Counted from the stretch's first letter, positions 33,801-47,225 are shown. The stretch is 64,000 nucleotides of DNA from Carnegiea gigantea (GCA_029747015.1 JAKOGI010000540.1:354501-418500); one strand, 5' to 3'. Translations and numbers: made by a program. Notes: a model not told the origin generated them from the sequence alone.

Positions 33801-34512
33801 TGGTTAGCATAGTGAATAAACCAATAGTGCTGTTTATTTAGAAACTTAAGTGGAACAATGGTTCTTAAATCAGACCTGGGATGGGACAAGTATGGTTGAG
33901 TTAGTCTAGTCACCTTATGAAAATTGAGGTTTGACTTGTTTTGTTCAAGGTCGCTTAAATAAGTGATATGAATGTGTATTCTTTAAACTAATGTGTAAGA
34001 AATTTTTGCATTCACATATTTCCCTCCTTATATTTCAACTATGTTTGTTTATCTGTATTATATGATTATGTGTTAACTGGATAATGTGCAAAGTGTAACA
34101 ACAGGAAAGGTATAATGGTTAGTTAATAGGCTCAGGGAGCTCATGACCTCCCCATTTTTTAACCTTGAGGAAGATAACAAAGTAGAATCCATTGTGATGA
34201 CTAGAGAAAGGACCCTGGACTTGGAGTTTGATCTACTTGTTTAGGAATTTTGTGTAAATATTAGTTATTAGAAATTCAGACCCGTATAATTGTGTAAAGC
34301 TCCTCTAGAAACAGCTTAACATTGCCTATGAATGAAGATGCATGTTTACACTTACCTAATCTAACTTTAATTAGTATTTTGTTAAAAACTCATAATGTGC
34401 TATGCTATTAAGAGGTTAATTAAAGTTAAGAATTTAAAGTAGCTATCGGAAGTCCCAAGTCAGACATCCATGGTTGTAATGCACCTGATTTGTTTAAGAT
34501 CAGGGCATTACA
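30893..34512 (+). repeat. Tentative long LTR (solo or degraded)
   Basis: The start TGTAATTTTGG and the end AGGGCATTACA form a short inverted terminus, TGTAAT/ATTACA, of the kind seen in long-LTR gypsy elements. A TATA box (TATAAATA, 31214-31221) with a following C/T-rich leader (31228-31320) fits an LTR promoter. Flanks are aaaaa and aaatt, so no clean duplication, and no second copy lies in the window. It contains a 51-bp tandem duplication (32209-32290) and a triplicated segment (33098-33330). Boundaries are uncertain. Confidence 0.35.
33098..33330 (+). repeat. Degenerate triplication, about 76-bp unit
   Basis: Three units share 'tggttggtaccttrggtkggcaytgtctg': near 33120, 33197 and 33270 (the last reads 'tggtcagtaccttaagtagg'). 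Each is followed by 'ttggcacctcagtytgtgtta' or a variant. Confidence 0.7.
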
Positions 34513-35792
34513 AAATTGATGTGTTGTATGAAATTTAGAAATCTAATATTTTTCTTTGACTCCTTAGTAGAGGTCATAATGAATGTGCAATGTGGATGTT
34601 AGAGTTTGTCCTAGACATCGGCCGTGGGCCCAACTCTTAGCTAGATTGTTCTATAGTCAAGTAATTCTCATCTTGAATCGCGCAGATTAGGGATGGCAAT
34701 AGGATGGGGATGTGGATGGTTGTGGATATGAAATGTACAGTGGTAAAGGGGATGATTTTGTTCGCTTTTCCCCGTTAAATCTTTCATTTTTTATTTATTT
34801 TTTTGTGTCTATAACATAAAAAGAACGAAAAAAGAAAAAGATCTAGAATATTATTATGGTCCTGCTTTTAAGATTTCGATTAGTCAACTATTTTCAAAAA
34901 TTCAAGCCCTAAAGTTTTCTCCTTCTCTCTTTAGTGCCTTGATAACCATTAAACTCTTACACACAATTTCCCAAAATTTGAAAAAAATGAACTTTCTCTG
35001 TTGTAGTTCTAGAGTCCTAATTAACACTTAAAGTTAACCTTAAAATCTTTCTTTATCTTCTACATGCAACTACTGCAAGTCCCGGATATGAATCAAGAAT
35101 TTCTCTCCTCATTTTCTCTGATTTCATTAGGTTTTCACTTTAATTCATTAGGTTTTCACCTTATCTTCATCTAAATTTCTCCTTTGAACTCAACTTTCCT
35201 AACAAATTTGGTGCTCACGAATCCATATTGGAACCCAAGTTTAGAAGATTCCAGTCATAAAAGGTTCCATGGTGTACGATAAGGAGTTGAGAGCAAACGT
35301 AAACTGGATTTCACATTACTTGATTTATTAATTCCTTCTTCTCTCCCCCTTTATATCATTTTGATTTAGGGTTGTTTGGCACCCTACAACGACGATCAGT
35401 GTTTGATGGTGCTAACTCGAATGTGGGAATGTATTTAAATTCAATCATCTCACATTTTGGATCGGGGATCAAGAACCCAATAGCAATTGGATCCTTGCTG
35501 AGGATGAGGATAGCAAGAAGGATCTTACCCTAAATAAGCTCGACTTGCCACATTGCCACTTATATTGTAGTGGGGATTGTTTTCCAAAAATTCTTCATTT
35601 GAAGGTTTTCATATTTTACAAGAATATGGCAGCAACTCTACTGTCCTTACATAGCCCAAACTTTCTCAAAGCATACATCAAAAAAGAATGACTAATTTTG
35701 TAACACTTCACTCCATCCCGAGCCATGAACAGTTACTAGGAATGACTTGAAGGATCAATGATTGGCCCCACAAACCACCACAAGTCTTTCCA
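34513..35792. other. AT-rich sequence without recognised genes
   Basis: No coding frame of note. TAGGGATGGCAATAGG at about 34688 resembles a hAT end but has no partner nearby. Nothing else is recognised. Confidence 0.5.
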
Positions 35793-37679
35793 ATCGTAGA
35801 TGCCTAAAAATGGCATCTCAAATTTTAAATGCTTGATGGTGAAAGTATGCCCCAACCTGTGTGTTTCGGGACCCAACATAGCAATCCTTAATTCGAGTAT
35901 TAAAAAAACCAAAGAACGAAAAACAATACAACCCAAAATCCCAAATACGCCCAAACTAACAGTGTTTAGCTTCTAGTTGAGATCCACTCTAGTAGGTATA
36001 AAATTATTAAGTTTATATATTCATATTCTTCATTGAATAAACTTTCTAATGACATATTATACACCAAAATTCGATAAGCAGCGAAAAAGATATAAGTTGA
36101 ATGTTGAGGCTTCTGCTAAAAATGACACATTTTCACTATTTTGCTTATATCTTCTACCATCCAAAATTATGGATTTAGCATTATTAGAAACTGGACTTAA
36201 TAAGCTTTCAAGGAAAGAAAGAATAACGGATGTTAGACGTAAAAGTTATGGCCAAAACGCGATGGTGCTGTCTGTAACCCTTAGAATGCGGTCGGTTTAC
36301 ATGACAGAGAGCCTAGTCGTGTTCCTTAGTATTTCTTCCTTTTAGGTTCCTTTTCTGTCTAAGGTGAGTCCAATTAATTGGAATTCTATTTGGATTAATT
36401 CATTCGTTCAGATTAACCTTAATAGGAGGATTAGGAGTCCTTTCTCTAAACCAATTCGAACTATTCCTTCAATCACTATAAATAGGTGGTGCCCCAGGGT
36501 TAGAGGCATCTAATTGCAATCGAAGCACATCAAAAAAATTAGGGACACATATCAAAAATTTGAGAGAAACACTCGCAAAAACTTTTTAGAGAAAATTAAG
36601 AGTAGACAATAGGAGTGAGATTGGTTGACTCAAAGAAAGGCGTCACTTTGCTGGGCGCCCAGGTGAATCAGGTGGGTCATCCTAAAGGCGTAACCTAAAC
36701 CTTCCTTCCTTCTTTTTCCCTTCTTTTCTTTATCTTGTTTAATTTCAAGTTTGGTAAAAATGTAATCTTTAGGTAGTTCCCTAGTAAATACAATTTCTTA
36801 CTTTATTTTGATTTTTTTGGGACTAGTGTTGTACCTTTGATTTGCATTATTTGATGTGATTGATGAATACACTGCAAGATTGTGTGATAGCATAATTAAG
36901 ATCTAATTTTTCATATTAGCTAGTAGAGGCCATCAGTGATGACAGACAATGATGTGATGTATCCAAATCTAGATCCTCAGTTCAAGCCTATGGAGTCAAA
37001 ATGGTCCTTACACTAGGGATTTCTCAGGAACCTTTCAAAAACCATTTTGGAGTGAATCAGTTGTCCCTTTCTATTGTCTCTATTGTTTTATGGTTTGCTT
37101 TAAAAAGTAGATTTGGTTTGTAAGTTTTTCCTAAAAGTCCCTTGTGACTCTATGAGTTACAATCAGTTGTCCCTTTCAGTTTATTTTATTTTTCCTTTAA
37201 TTGGATAGTTTGGTACGGGATCTCAATAATATAACTATATGGACTGGATTCAGACGTAGTTGTGGCCTAGAAACCTAACCGAGTTGCTAGATCAAACTTG
37301 CAAGCCTGATTCCATGGATAGGTAGTAGCTACTGCTAGGATCCATCCCAAGGACCTAGGCCAGGCTTTGGCCTAGGAACCTAGCTAGGTTCCTGTGTCAG
37401 ATCCAAAGTCCAACCAAAGGTGTTAGACCTCGAGTTCATGGGTCAGAGGCTAACTCCAACTCACTGTGTCGGACTTGTATTTCCTGTTGTGATCTACTCA
37501 TCTGTATTGGCCTAACAATTTCACCTGAACGCGATAGATATTCGATTCACCCGACCCGAAAAATCTGGTAAAAATCCAACTAAACGGGTGAATTACACGG
37601 GTGATGAATAACTAAGTGATGGATCAGGTCGGATTCAGGTGATGGTCCACCCGACCCGTCACCTAACATTTATATATAC

Positions 37680-37800
<121 letters not shown>

Positions 37801-37984
37801 ATATACATGCATGTAACCTTAATTTTAACAACTACTTAATCTTCATATGAATCAGATCCCCATGTGTGTCGCTCAGTACTCCGTCGCCTCTCTCCTCTCT
37901 CCTCTCCTCCTTCACCACCTCACGTCCACCACTCCACCGCCTGCTACATTCGGTGCCGGTAGATTCCACTGCTACTGTCACTCA

Positions 37985-38227
37985 GTAAGTCATCTTATCT
38001 ACACATTCTTATTTGAAGCTCTTGCTTCAACTTCTAACAACGAGTTTGAGTCATTGAAGTCCTCATTATCCACAGAAGAGTCTTCATCATCAACGTTTCA
38101 ATCTCGCGTCCTCTTTGCAATCACCACTATGATCCGTTTATTTGCGTGCTCCTCTAGCAATTTGACCTGCTCTTTAACTTGTTCTAGGTACTTAGCAACA
38201 TCTCCAAGAATAGATGTCTTTCCACTT
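37985..38227 (-). pseudogene. Captured bHLH transcription factor fragment (subgroup IVa-like) in hAT-2
   Basis: The minus strand from about 38220 reads KTSILGDVAKYLEQVKEQVK, LLEEHANK, which is helix 2 of a plant bHLH domain and its leucine-zipper-like extension (family pattern: DKASxLGDAIxYxKxLQExVKxLEE). After a TGA the same frame continues DDEDSSVDNEDFNDSNS, LLEVEARASNKNV, stop, IR. The pattern E(I/V)EAR.S.K.VLIR after an acidic spacer is what I recall from the NAI1/bHLH18-25 group, C-terminal of the bHLH. Helix 1 and the basic region are missing. The sequence just upstream (38228-38240, ending ACAAG) could be an intron acceptor. The plus-strand open frame here is its shadow. Confidence 0.75.
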
Positions 38228-38827
38228 GTAAATATATGGAAAACCCCCCTCCAAAGTAGAGACAATTTATGTTTGGTATCTTTATCTTTTGTGGTAATTC
38301 ATATGTTTAAGATTCGGGCATATGGTTCTCGTTGGCTGTTGTTTTGCATGTTTTAAATTGTCCAAATTTTTAAAACTTATTTGAGCGATAAATGAATAAA
38401 AAAAAAAGATAGAGCGCATTTCATATCTTTCACCCGTTTGCTACCCACTTCATCCGCGAGTGGCAGGTGGATTGGATGCAGGTGAGCGAATGAGTGGGTG
38501 ACGGGTAGATCAGATGGAGTGGATGGATGCGGGTGAAGGTTCACCTGCTCTAAATCATCAGGCCTACATTTGTAGAAAAAAGAAAAAATAATAAATCTAA
38601 TTTAATTATAAAAAATAATAAAACACCTAATAAATAAGTCCGATCATCCATGGGGGACCGTGCTTGGGATGGGCTCCATGGGGTAGCATGGCTCCTCACA
38701 GTAGCAACTCCACTAGATACCTTTTTTTTAAAGAGGGCAAGATTGAAATTCAATATGGGAATTTATTTTAATTACACTTGCATTAGACATTCTTGCATTA
38801 AAAGGTGCTGGCCTGATAGGATTAACA

Positions 38828-40357
38828 ACAGTTTTAGGATAAAACCTTGCTATTATCCCTTGAACAAATAGTTTGTTAATTCAGTGGGTCCACTTAGACA
38901 TCCAATTAAGTCTGCAACTGTTTCACCCACTCACTACACATTTTCTAGTCACATGACTCAGGGAAGCAACCGAGATATTCTAGTCTTGCCATGCACCCCA
39001 CAGATGATGTATGAAACATTTGGGTCACTAAAGGACTGTTTTAATCCTTACTTGAACCACTTGTAACTTAGAACTTTGGCTTAGGATAAAACTTATGTGT
39101 GTGCTTAAATGTGTTTTTATATAATTCAACTACCCTAGCCCTAACGATTATGCATGGATGCTTTAGGACTTAGGAGAACATTGGCTAGGAATGGTCAAAA
39201 GTAGTGACTAGGGAACCAGAGTAGCTTTGAGATCAATTGAGCTCCAAGGCTCTTCGCCTCGAGCCCGAATAAGTTCTAGCTTTAGTTTGAGGTATAAAAT
39301 GTCATAGCAAGGGATTCAGTCAAGCTTGAAGAAGCTTGGTTAGGTGTTCAAAAAAGAATCTGCATGCTAGTTTTTGTCTAGGTAAGGTTCAAAATTAGGA
39401 CTGTTCTAGGAGAACCCGGATGGGATTGTCGCAATTTGGACATAGGAAGGCAGAAGTTAGCTTTGAGTCCCTAAGAACCCGGCTGGAATACCCATAGCTT
39501 TAATGCATGTGCCTGACTCTAAATTTAGGAGAAAAAGGGCAGGCATTAGGATTTTAGTTTCAGGCCCAATAGGGAACTGACCAGTACCTCTAGTCCAATC
39601 TATTTGCTTTAGAGTCTATTACAGGTGAACATTCTTAGCATAAAACCAAAATTTTAGCTCTCGATATATGGTTTTAGTTCATAAGTAGACATGGTCTATT
39701 AAGGGAATTAGCATATCAGTTGTACGATACTTAGGCCTAGAAAGCTACAGATCATTTGGCCTCATCATGCATAGTCTATGAGCTCATCTACGTCTAAAGT
39801 CCATAATTGCGCCTGTTAGGCCATTAGAGCCTTAATCTTCTAAGTTGCACCCAATCATACATCATATTCATAATGTACAAGTCTAATTAAGATCTAGAAA
39901 TTTTATCCATACAAAGTCCATGGTCCATGCATTATATTCCCTAAGTCTAGGATTCATTTATGAATCTATCTAGAGTCTACATGTTTAAACTAACCCATCC
40001 TAGACAAACCAAATCATAGTCATGCTTAGGCACAGTCTAGACCCATGAGTCATATGAACCACACTTAGACCCAACTTAGGCCAACAGGTTTGCTGTTTAA
40101 GCATAACTTAGAGCCTTGTCTATGATAAGGCCTGATTTAATTTAAGACCAGTAGCCTAAATCCAACTTCTTGACCTTATCTCATTCCCAACCATACTGCA
40201 AGTCATTAACCACTTCCTTCATCCCATAGCTAATCTTGTTGACGTTTCATTTCTGTTGTTCACATTAATAACATTCAACTTCTCTAAACTATCGGCTCAT
40301 TGATCAAGATAGGGAAGACTACGCAGGTATGGGTGGAGTCCACAAACTAGGAGACTT
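38828..40357 (+). other. Gypsy-B leader region
   Basis: A 1.5-kb stretch between 5' LTR and gag. No clear primer-binding site was found just after TTAACA. Only short frames; nothing recognised. Confidence 0.45.
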
Positions 40358-41279
40358 TTGTCTCAAGAAGAGTCCGAGGAAACTCTACCAATTGGGTGCA
40401 AGTTAAATTTGAAATTAAAGTCCAATCCCTCACCAATTCTAATGGCTGGAAATAGCGAGCGTGCTCAACATATAAAGATGATGGAAATGATGCAGACTAG
40501 AGTAGAGGAACGTGAAAAGAAGATGCAGACTTATGACCACCACACTCCAAACCCTTATCAAGGACACCCTAAAGGAGAATGGTGAGAAACCTCGCAACGA
40601 AGAACAGGACGATGAAGGAAAGGGAGAGCCAAGTAATATAAAGAAGGAAGAAGAAGGGGAAAAGAAGACCCCTCAAACTCATCTACGCATAGATCGTATG
40701 GAATAACTGCTTAAAAAGTCCTAGATGTTTAACAATTACGTTAGTGATTATGAGGGATTCACTTCATTCCCAAAGTGGAAATTATCCTCGAAATTTATAA
40801 TGTCGAATATTAAATTCCATGGAACTGAAAACCCTAACCATCATGTGAGGAACTTTGTTAGTGCCATGACTCTAAAAGGAATTAACAAGGATATTTTCCA
40901 CATCATATTTCCTTGGACATTTGCCAAGGATGTAATGAGGTGGTATAATACTATTGACTTACTAAAGGTCATGAACTGGGATGATCTGTGCAACGAGTTC
41001 GTACGCCAATATTCATACAATGATCGACTATACTTAAGGACCAAGAGTTAATTAAGCACGAGGAAAAAGAAAGCTTTTTTAACTTCCTTGCTCAATAGAT
41101 GGTAAAGGTCGTTCATATGGCGAACCAACCCTCAGAGGCTGATGAAGTAAGGTTATTTATTAGGAACCTATGACCTACATACAGGCAACATCTAAGGTTC
41201 ATGTCGTTCAAAGACTTCCTTACGTTAAGGAATGTTGGCATGCTTGTGGAAGAAGAGTCTCCACATAAGAGGACCTAAA
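40358..41279 (+). pseudogene. Gypsy-B gag relic
   Basis: The central frame (40725-41051) reads FPKWKLSSKFIMSNIKFHGT, NHHVRNFVSAMTLKG, FPWTFAKDVMRWYNTID and DDLCNEFVRQYSYN, the retrotransposon-gag capsid pattern (P.F..FDG...P..HL, RWY, F..QYSYN). A frame change then gives HEEKESFFNFLAQ, MVKVVHMANQPSEADEVRLFIRNL and a further piece to about 41279. The 40358-40706 part is Lys/Glu-rich and less certain. Stops and frameshifts break it in at least four places. No protease or pol follows. Confidence 0.8.
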
Positions 41280-41466
41280 ACTAGCCTAATTTAGGAGAAT
41301 AAGCTGACACTTAATTTGTCGTCAAATTCTAAGTCTTGAAATTTTCTTTCATTTTCAATCCTATGCCTAAGTTTGATGTAACCTTTGTCATTAATAAAAT
41401 ATCTTCTTTTATTGGTTCCGTGCACTCCCTTTTTTAGAATGCTTCTATCCTATAAATGAATCTTGG

Positions 41467-42051
41467 TAGGGATGGAGTTACACCTGAACCCGAAAAACCC
41501 GCCCCGAACCCGCCCCATTTATAGCGGGTATGGTTATGAAAACTTATTTAAAAAATGGGTATGGGACGGGTATGGGTATTGCGTTTGAAAATGGATATGG
41601 GTATGGGTATGGATTATTAAAACCCGTACCCGATTGTGTACCCAATTTACTAATAAAAGTCGACCAAAATACGGTAAAATTCAAAAATAAATGTTTGGCA
41701 TGAAACTCTAAGTGTATAGTGTTTATTTATGTAGAAATGAAAAATTAAATTTTTTACATTTTTAACTTCCGTGAGTTTATTTGATATGAATTTTAGTAGC
41801 GTCGCATGAAATTGCTAATCAAATATATCGTGTATGCAAATATGGGTTGAATATGGGTGACACTTTGCGCACTCTATATATACCCAAATAAAACCCGTAA
41901 ATCCAAAAACCCAATGGGTATGGGTATGGGTACAACCATCCAAAACCCGATGGGCATGGATATAGGTATGGATATGGGTATGACTTTTGAAAATGGGTAT
42001 GGGTGCCGATATAACTTAACCTGCCACAAACCCGCCCCATGCCCATCCCTA
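41467..42051. mobile_element. hAT-3: 585-bp hAT MITE with perfect 8-bp duplication
   Basis: The left end is TAGGGATGG and the right end CCATCCCTA, 9-base perfect inverted termini; subterminal CCCGCCCC boxes occur at both ends. The flank aatcttgg is identical at 41459-41466 and 42052-42059. The interior is rich in GGGTAT/ATACCC repeats in both orientations and codes for nothing. The GGGTAT arrays are of the kind repeated near many plant hAT ends. Confidence 0.92.
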
Positions 42052-42059
42052 AATCTTGG

Positions 42060-44149
42060 GTTGAAAAAAAGAAAAAAAAAGAGGGGCTAGCTTTAAAACC
42101 TCACAAGATGAGCTAGGCAAAAGGAGAGGAAAAGAAATTAAAAAAAACACAAGAGACTAAGGAAATTTCTTTGCAATGTAGCTTTAAAGGACGTGTCTAA
42201 GATAGGAGACCTTCTTTAGCAACTTAATTATTCCTACGTTAAACCCGAAAAGTTACCATTTGGAACCCCTTTGAGCCTTTAAATGGGCCTATTTCTTTCA
42301 TAGACACATCTGACGTAACTAGGGAGTAGGAGTGTGTCATAGGTAATATCAAAATCAACAATAAAAAAAGAAGAGAGTTCGGACCAAACGAACCCATCCA
42401 AGGAGCAAATAAAAAAACACGAAGGAAAAGAAAAGAAGAATAAAAGAGGAGAAGGAATTAAAAAAAGGCTTGGAAAGAAGAAGAATAAAGAATGCAAAAA
42501 ATGTTAATTTACGCTAAGCTCCCATGCACACTAAGGAATTTTACAAGGTTTCTTGGAGCCTTCACGCCAATTCTATAATATCACAAACCTAAAGCCTACC
42601 TTACAAGTCCTTCTAAGGGCTTCCCTCCTTTAGGCTGCATATTATTGCTCTCAAACTACGACTGACCTAATTCTACATTGGATAAGTAGGTAACCTCAAA
42701 AGAAGCCTAACGGCAAAGACTGATTTCCATTAGATCCTTTGGTCTTAAAAAAAAAAAAAAAGAAGAGAAAAAAAAATGAGTAGTTGGTCTGAAAACCTAA
42801 AAAGGCGGACCTAACAAAAGGAGGGTGAAAACAAAACCATGGTTTTTGAGGACAGAAAGCATTCCATTGCTTACACCCGTCAAATCATACTTGGATAAAC
42901 CATTCACCCACTTTACCACTACTTTTGAATCATTGTAGCCTCTAATCTCACGTCCAATCCAAAATTCAGATCTCTTAATCAGCCATGGCTATAATCTAGT
43001 GTATACTAACTCGATATTCTCAGCCTTTTTAAGTGGCGAATCACCTATTACGCAAGACAAGGTGCTTCCCTACATTTTCCTAAACAATTAGGGCTTCCAT
43101 CATGGTAAAAATTTCTCGACATGAGATAACCATATTCTTTATATTAAACTAAAGGCAACTTTAGGCAACATCAACAAAGACATTTATGTCTACCACATCC
43201 CTACAGAGCTAGGGTTTACCAAATAGTAAAATTTTCCAACGTGGGAAGGATCGCATTTATTCTGGTGGATAAAAGGTTACTTGAATTAAAACTAGCAAAA
43301 GCATATTTGGCTGTCACTACCCTTACCCATCTAGGCTTCTTTATAATAAACAGAAATTAGAGGCCTTATTCAGAACATGAGAATTTTAATGTAAAATCAA
43401 AGGCTACTCCTCCATTAAAAGATATCCCTTATCTTAAGCAACTTATATCCCATGACCTGACCTAAGCCAACGATCAATCAATTTTTTATCCTTATTCTAC
43501 GATATTTTGCATTTGCAACCTAACACCACTTTGCCTGATCCATCAGTCTCATGTGCCTTAATCGAGCCTTATCTAATGGAGCTCAAACTCAATATAAAAC
43601 ATTCACCCACTTTCATATAAGGGTAAGTCATCACATGTCTGCATAGTCAGCACAATTGAGTCTGCATGATCATCATGCGTGCATAATCTCACTTAGGTTA
43701 GTGAGTGCAATTACATCAATTAATGGGTCCTTAGCCTACTTGCTATCCCACACTTTGCATTGATCACTTGGGAACCCTAGATCAAAGAAGTGCGCATTCA
43801 AGCATGACAACAACCATGCAGGAAGGATAGATAACCTTTGTTAGCCATGACTCTACATTAAAGGTTCTTAAGATCATGTCAACAACTATCACAGAAGATA
43901 TCTATGCTTTGACCCTCGTCTTAGTCAGACCAGGTCAAAGTGGGACCTCTGTTCTTAAAGCGGGCTTTACACAATCATCATCACCTTTAGGCAATTCACC
44001 TACAACCTTATAGAAAGGACATCACCCTAACTTCAAGTTATCAGGTAACTAGTCATAGAGGACACCTCATCCTCTTTATCCTTGAACATCCTAATGTTCG
44101 AGACAATTCAACATTCAGCAAGCTCCTATCAGAAGGACACGATATTGAC
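42060..44149 (+). other. Gypsy-B interior without recognised genes
   Basis: A-rich runs (42064-42080, 42747-42776) and short frames with stops. This is where pol would be; I could not read any RT, RNase H or integrase motif on either strand. Confidence 0.45.
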
Positions 44150-45235
44150 ACCTGAGAAGTCAAAATTTAAGATTGAAGATTTGGACATCTCAACATTTCA
44201 TCAAGATCACATGGATCTGCCACCAAGTTCATACGGCTTTGTCACCAAGTTCACAGAGATCTAACTATCGATCTTCAAGCTTCCACACCTCCAAGTTCGC
44301 AGGGATTTGCCTCCAAGTTCATAGGGATCAGGCTGCAGGTCTTTAGGCTTACACGCCATCAAGTTTATTAGTACCTGGCTATAGGTTTTCAGGTTCTCAC
44401 TCTACTAACTCCAACACTATTAGACCGATAAAAGTCCACTAAATCAGTGAAAGGTCAAAACTAAGAACCACTACACCAGTAAAAGGTCAAGAACCACTAA
44501 ACTAGCGAATGGTTTGCTAAATTAGGGGAAGGTTAACATGAGGATCTACTACACCGGTGAAAAGTTTGCTAAACTGGTGAAAAGCCAACATCAAGATTGG
44601 CTAGATCAGCGAAAGGTCCACTAAATCAACAAAAATTAACATCAAAATTTGCTGGCTCATCATAAAATGGGAAAGTTTGATATTACTGACTCTCGGCACA
44701 ATGGGATAACCGCTAGCTCTTGACATATTGGGGCATTTCCACATCGCTAGCTCCTGGCATGATGGGACCGTTGGCTCCTGGCACAACGGGACCTTTCAAC
44801 ACCGCTGCCTCCTGGTACAATAGGACAACCGTTGGATCCTAGCATAATAGGACATTTGAACAACATCAGTGGCTCCCGCGCTAAGCACAATGGGACAACC
44901 GTTGTCTCTCAAAAATAATAGGATATTTCGACAACATTGTTGGCTCCCGGCACAACTAGACGTTGCATATTGCTGGCTCCTAGCACAATGGGATATCATT
45001 AGCCAGCATCACAACGAAAGTTGGCAGACGTCAAATCTCAGGTTTCTCAGTGGCCAGGTTTGGATTGCATATTATCGGCCACTGTCACGACGGAAGTTAG
45101 TGATGCTAAATGTTAGGATCCTCAGTGACAGGATTGGATTTCATATCATCGGTCACTGTCACGGAAAAACTTGGTGTGCCCATATCTGAGGACCCTCAAT
45201 AGCTAGGTTTAGGAATCACATCATCATTATCAAGT
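44150..45235 (+). repeat. Succession of different minisatellites in Gypsy-B 3' region
   Basis: Four different imperfect arrays follow each other. First, 44200-44400: 'ccaccaagttcayagggat' units. Second, 44430-44635: 'ccactaaaycagtgaaaggt' units. Third, 44690-45000: 'gctggctcctggcacaatggga' units. Fourth, 45020-45235: an approximately 80-bp unit with 'atcatcggycactgtcacg' and 'ctcagtgrcagg'. They end about 70 bases before the 3' LTR. Tandem repeats at this place are typical of the variable 3' regions of some plant gypsy elements. Confidence 0.75.
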
Positions 45236-45305
45236 AGGAAACTAAAAGTGAATACCATTATTTTGACCTTCGCCTTATTCTAGCTCTGCTAAAGTGAGGG
45301 CTCTA

Positions 45306-47225
45306 TGTCTATACACCTAAAAATGACATCATGAATTTTATATAATGCCTGATGATAGAATTATGTCCTAGCCTGTGTGTATGGGGGCCCAGCCAAGTAA
45401 TCCTTTATTTGAGCCTAAAAGGAAAATAGAGAAGGAAAAAACAGAAGAACCTAAAAGCATAAAATAGGCCCAAATTGCTAGTGTTTGACATCCAGTTGAG
45501 ATCCACTCTAGGTGGCATAAACGGGTTGAGTTTACATATTAATATTCTATATTAAATAAGCTTTCTAATACCATGTTATATGCTAAAAAGCCAATAAATA
45601 ATGAAAAAGATATAAGTCGAATATCGAGGTTTGCATTGAAAATGATATCTGTTCACTATTTTGCTTATATCTTTTATCAAACTGTGCCAAAAGGTATCAA
45701 TTAGTGTTATTAGAAACTAGATTTAATATGTTTTCAATGAAAAATAGAATAAAAGAGATCAGACATAAAAATTATGGTGAAAACACAATTTTGCTGTTTC
45801 CCACCATCAGAACCCGACCAGCTTACTTAACAGTGAACCCGACCATGTTCCTTAGTATTTTCTCCCTCTCCAATTCCTTTTCTATCTGAGGTGAGCATAA
45901 TTAATTAGAATTCTACTCGAATTATGTGATTTGTTTTGATTAACCTGAATGGGATTAGGATTTGGTCTCCTTTCTTTAATCCAATTTGGACTATCCTTTC
46001 AACCACTATAAATAGGTGGTGCCCTCCTAGGCATCAAATTGGCATTAAAGCACATCAAAAACAAAAAAACAAATAAATGGAGACATGCATAAAAAATTCG
46101 AGGGAAAAACTTTCAGAAACCTTTGAGAGAAAATTAAGAGTAGACATTAAAAGCCAGATTGGTTGACTTGAAGAAAGGTGCCACTTTCAAGGTGAATCAG
46201 GTGGGTCATTCTAAGGGCATAACCTAAACCGTCCTTCTTTCTTCTTACCTCCTTTCTCTTTATCTTATTTAATTCCAAGTTAGGTTAAAGATGTAATCTT
46301 TAGGTAGTTGCATGGTCGCTGTAATGTCTTACTTCATTTTGATATTTTTTTTTTTCGGATTAGTATTGTATGTTGGATTTGCATTATTTGATGTGATTGA
46401 TGCTAACATACTGCATGATTATATGATAGTGTAACTAAGATCTAATTTTCTGTATTGAATAGCAGAGGTCGTCAGTGATGATGGGCAGTGTTGTGATGCA
46501 CCCCATCATACCATCGTACCATTACTCCTGAATCTAGATCCTCAATTCAAGCCTATGGAGTCAAGATGATCCTCATAATAGTGACTTCTTAGGGGCCTTT
46601 CAAAAGCCTTTTTAAAAAGAATCAACTATCCCTTTCGATTGCTCCTATCGGTTTATGGTTAGCTTTGAATGGTAGACCTGGTTTATTAATTTTTCCGAAA
46701 ACTTACTGGCAACTCAATTAGTTACAGTGTCATAACTTTCTTACCTTTTTCTTTATTTTCCTCTTAATTGGATAAATTAGTTTGGGGTCTCGATAGTAGA
46801 GCTGTCTGGACTTGGATTTGGGCTCAGTTTTGGTCCAAGAACACAGCCGCATTCCTGGATCAGACATGCATGCTTGATTCCGGGGCTATGTAGTAGCTAC
46901 CATTAAGATGCAGCCTAAGGAGTTGGACCATGTTGTGCCCCCAAGAACCCAGTTCACTGTGTTGGACTAGCAGTTCTGTTGCAATCTGCTCATCTGTATG
47001 AAAAAAGAAAAAAAATAATAAATATGATTTAATCCGAAAAAATAAAATACCTAACAAACAAGTCTAAACATTCATGGGCGACAGTGCCCGGGATAGGCTA
47101 CCTAGGGTCGTGTGGTCTTTATAGTGATGATACCATTGTAGACTTTTTTTAAACATGAGAAATTACTTTAGTTACAGTTACATTGAGCATTCTCGCATAA
47201 AGGTATTGTTGTAACAGTATTAACA
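45306..47225 (+). repeat. Gypsy-B 3' LTR
   Basis: Starts TGTCTATACACC after a weak purine tract (AAGTGAGGGC) and ends ATTAACA. TATA box at 46007-46014. It lacks the hAT present in the 5' LTR. Confidence 0.75.

Noticed and set aside
34688..34720. hAT-like end TAGGGATGGCAATAGG
   Set aside because: No matching right end or 8-bp duplication was found downstream to 35800.
37847..38356. 169-codon plus-strand frame in hAT-2
   Set aside because: The minus strand of the same interval reads as a bHLH fragment; the plus frame is its shadow.
41819..42090. Frames rich in Tyr-Pro or Gly-Met on both strands
   Set aside because: Translation of GGGTAT/ATACCC repeats in the MITE.
44150..45235. CRISPR-like array
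   Set aside because: Units are adjacent, imperfect and of changing type, without unique spacers; the sequence is a plant nuclear minisatellite.
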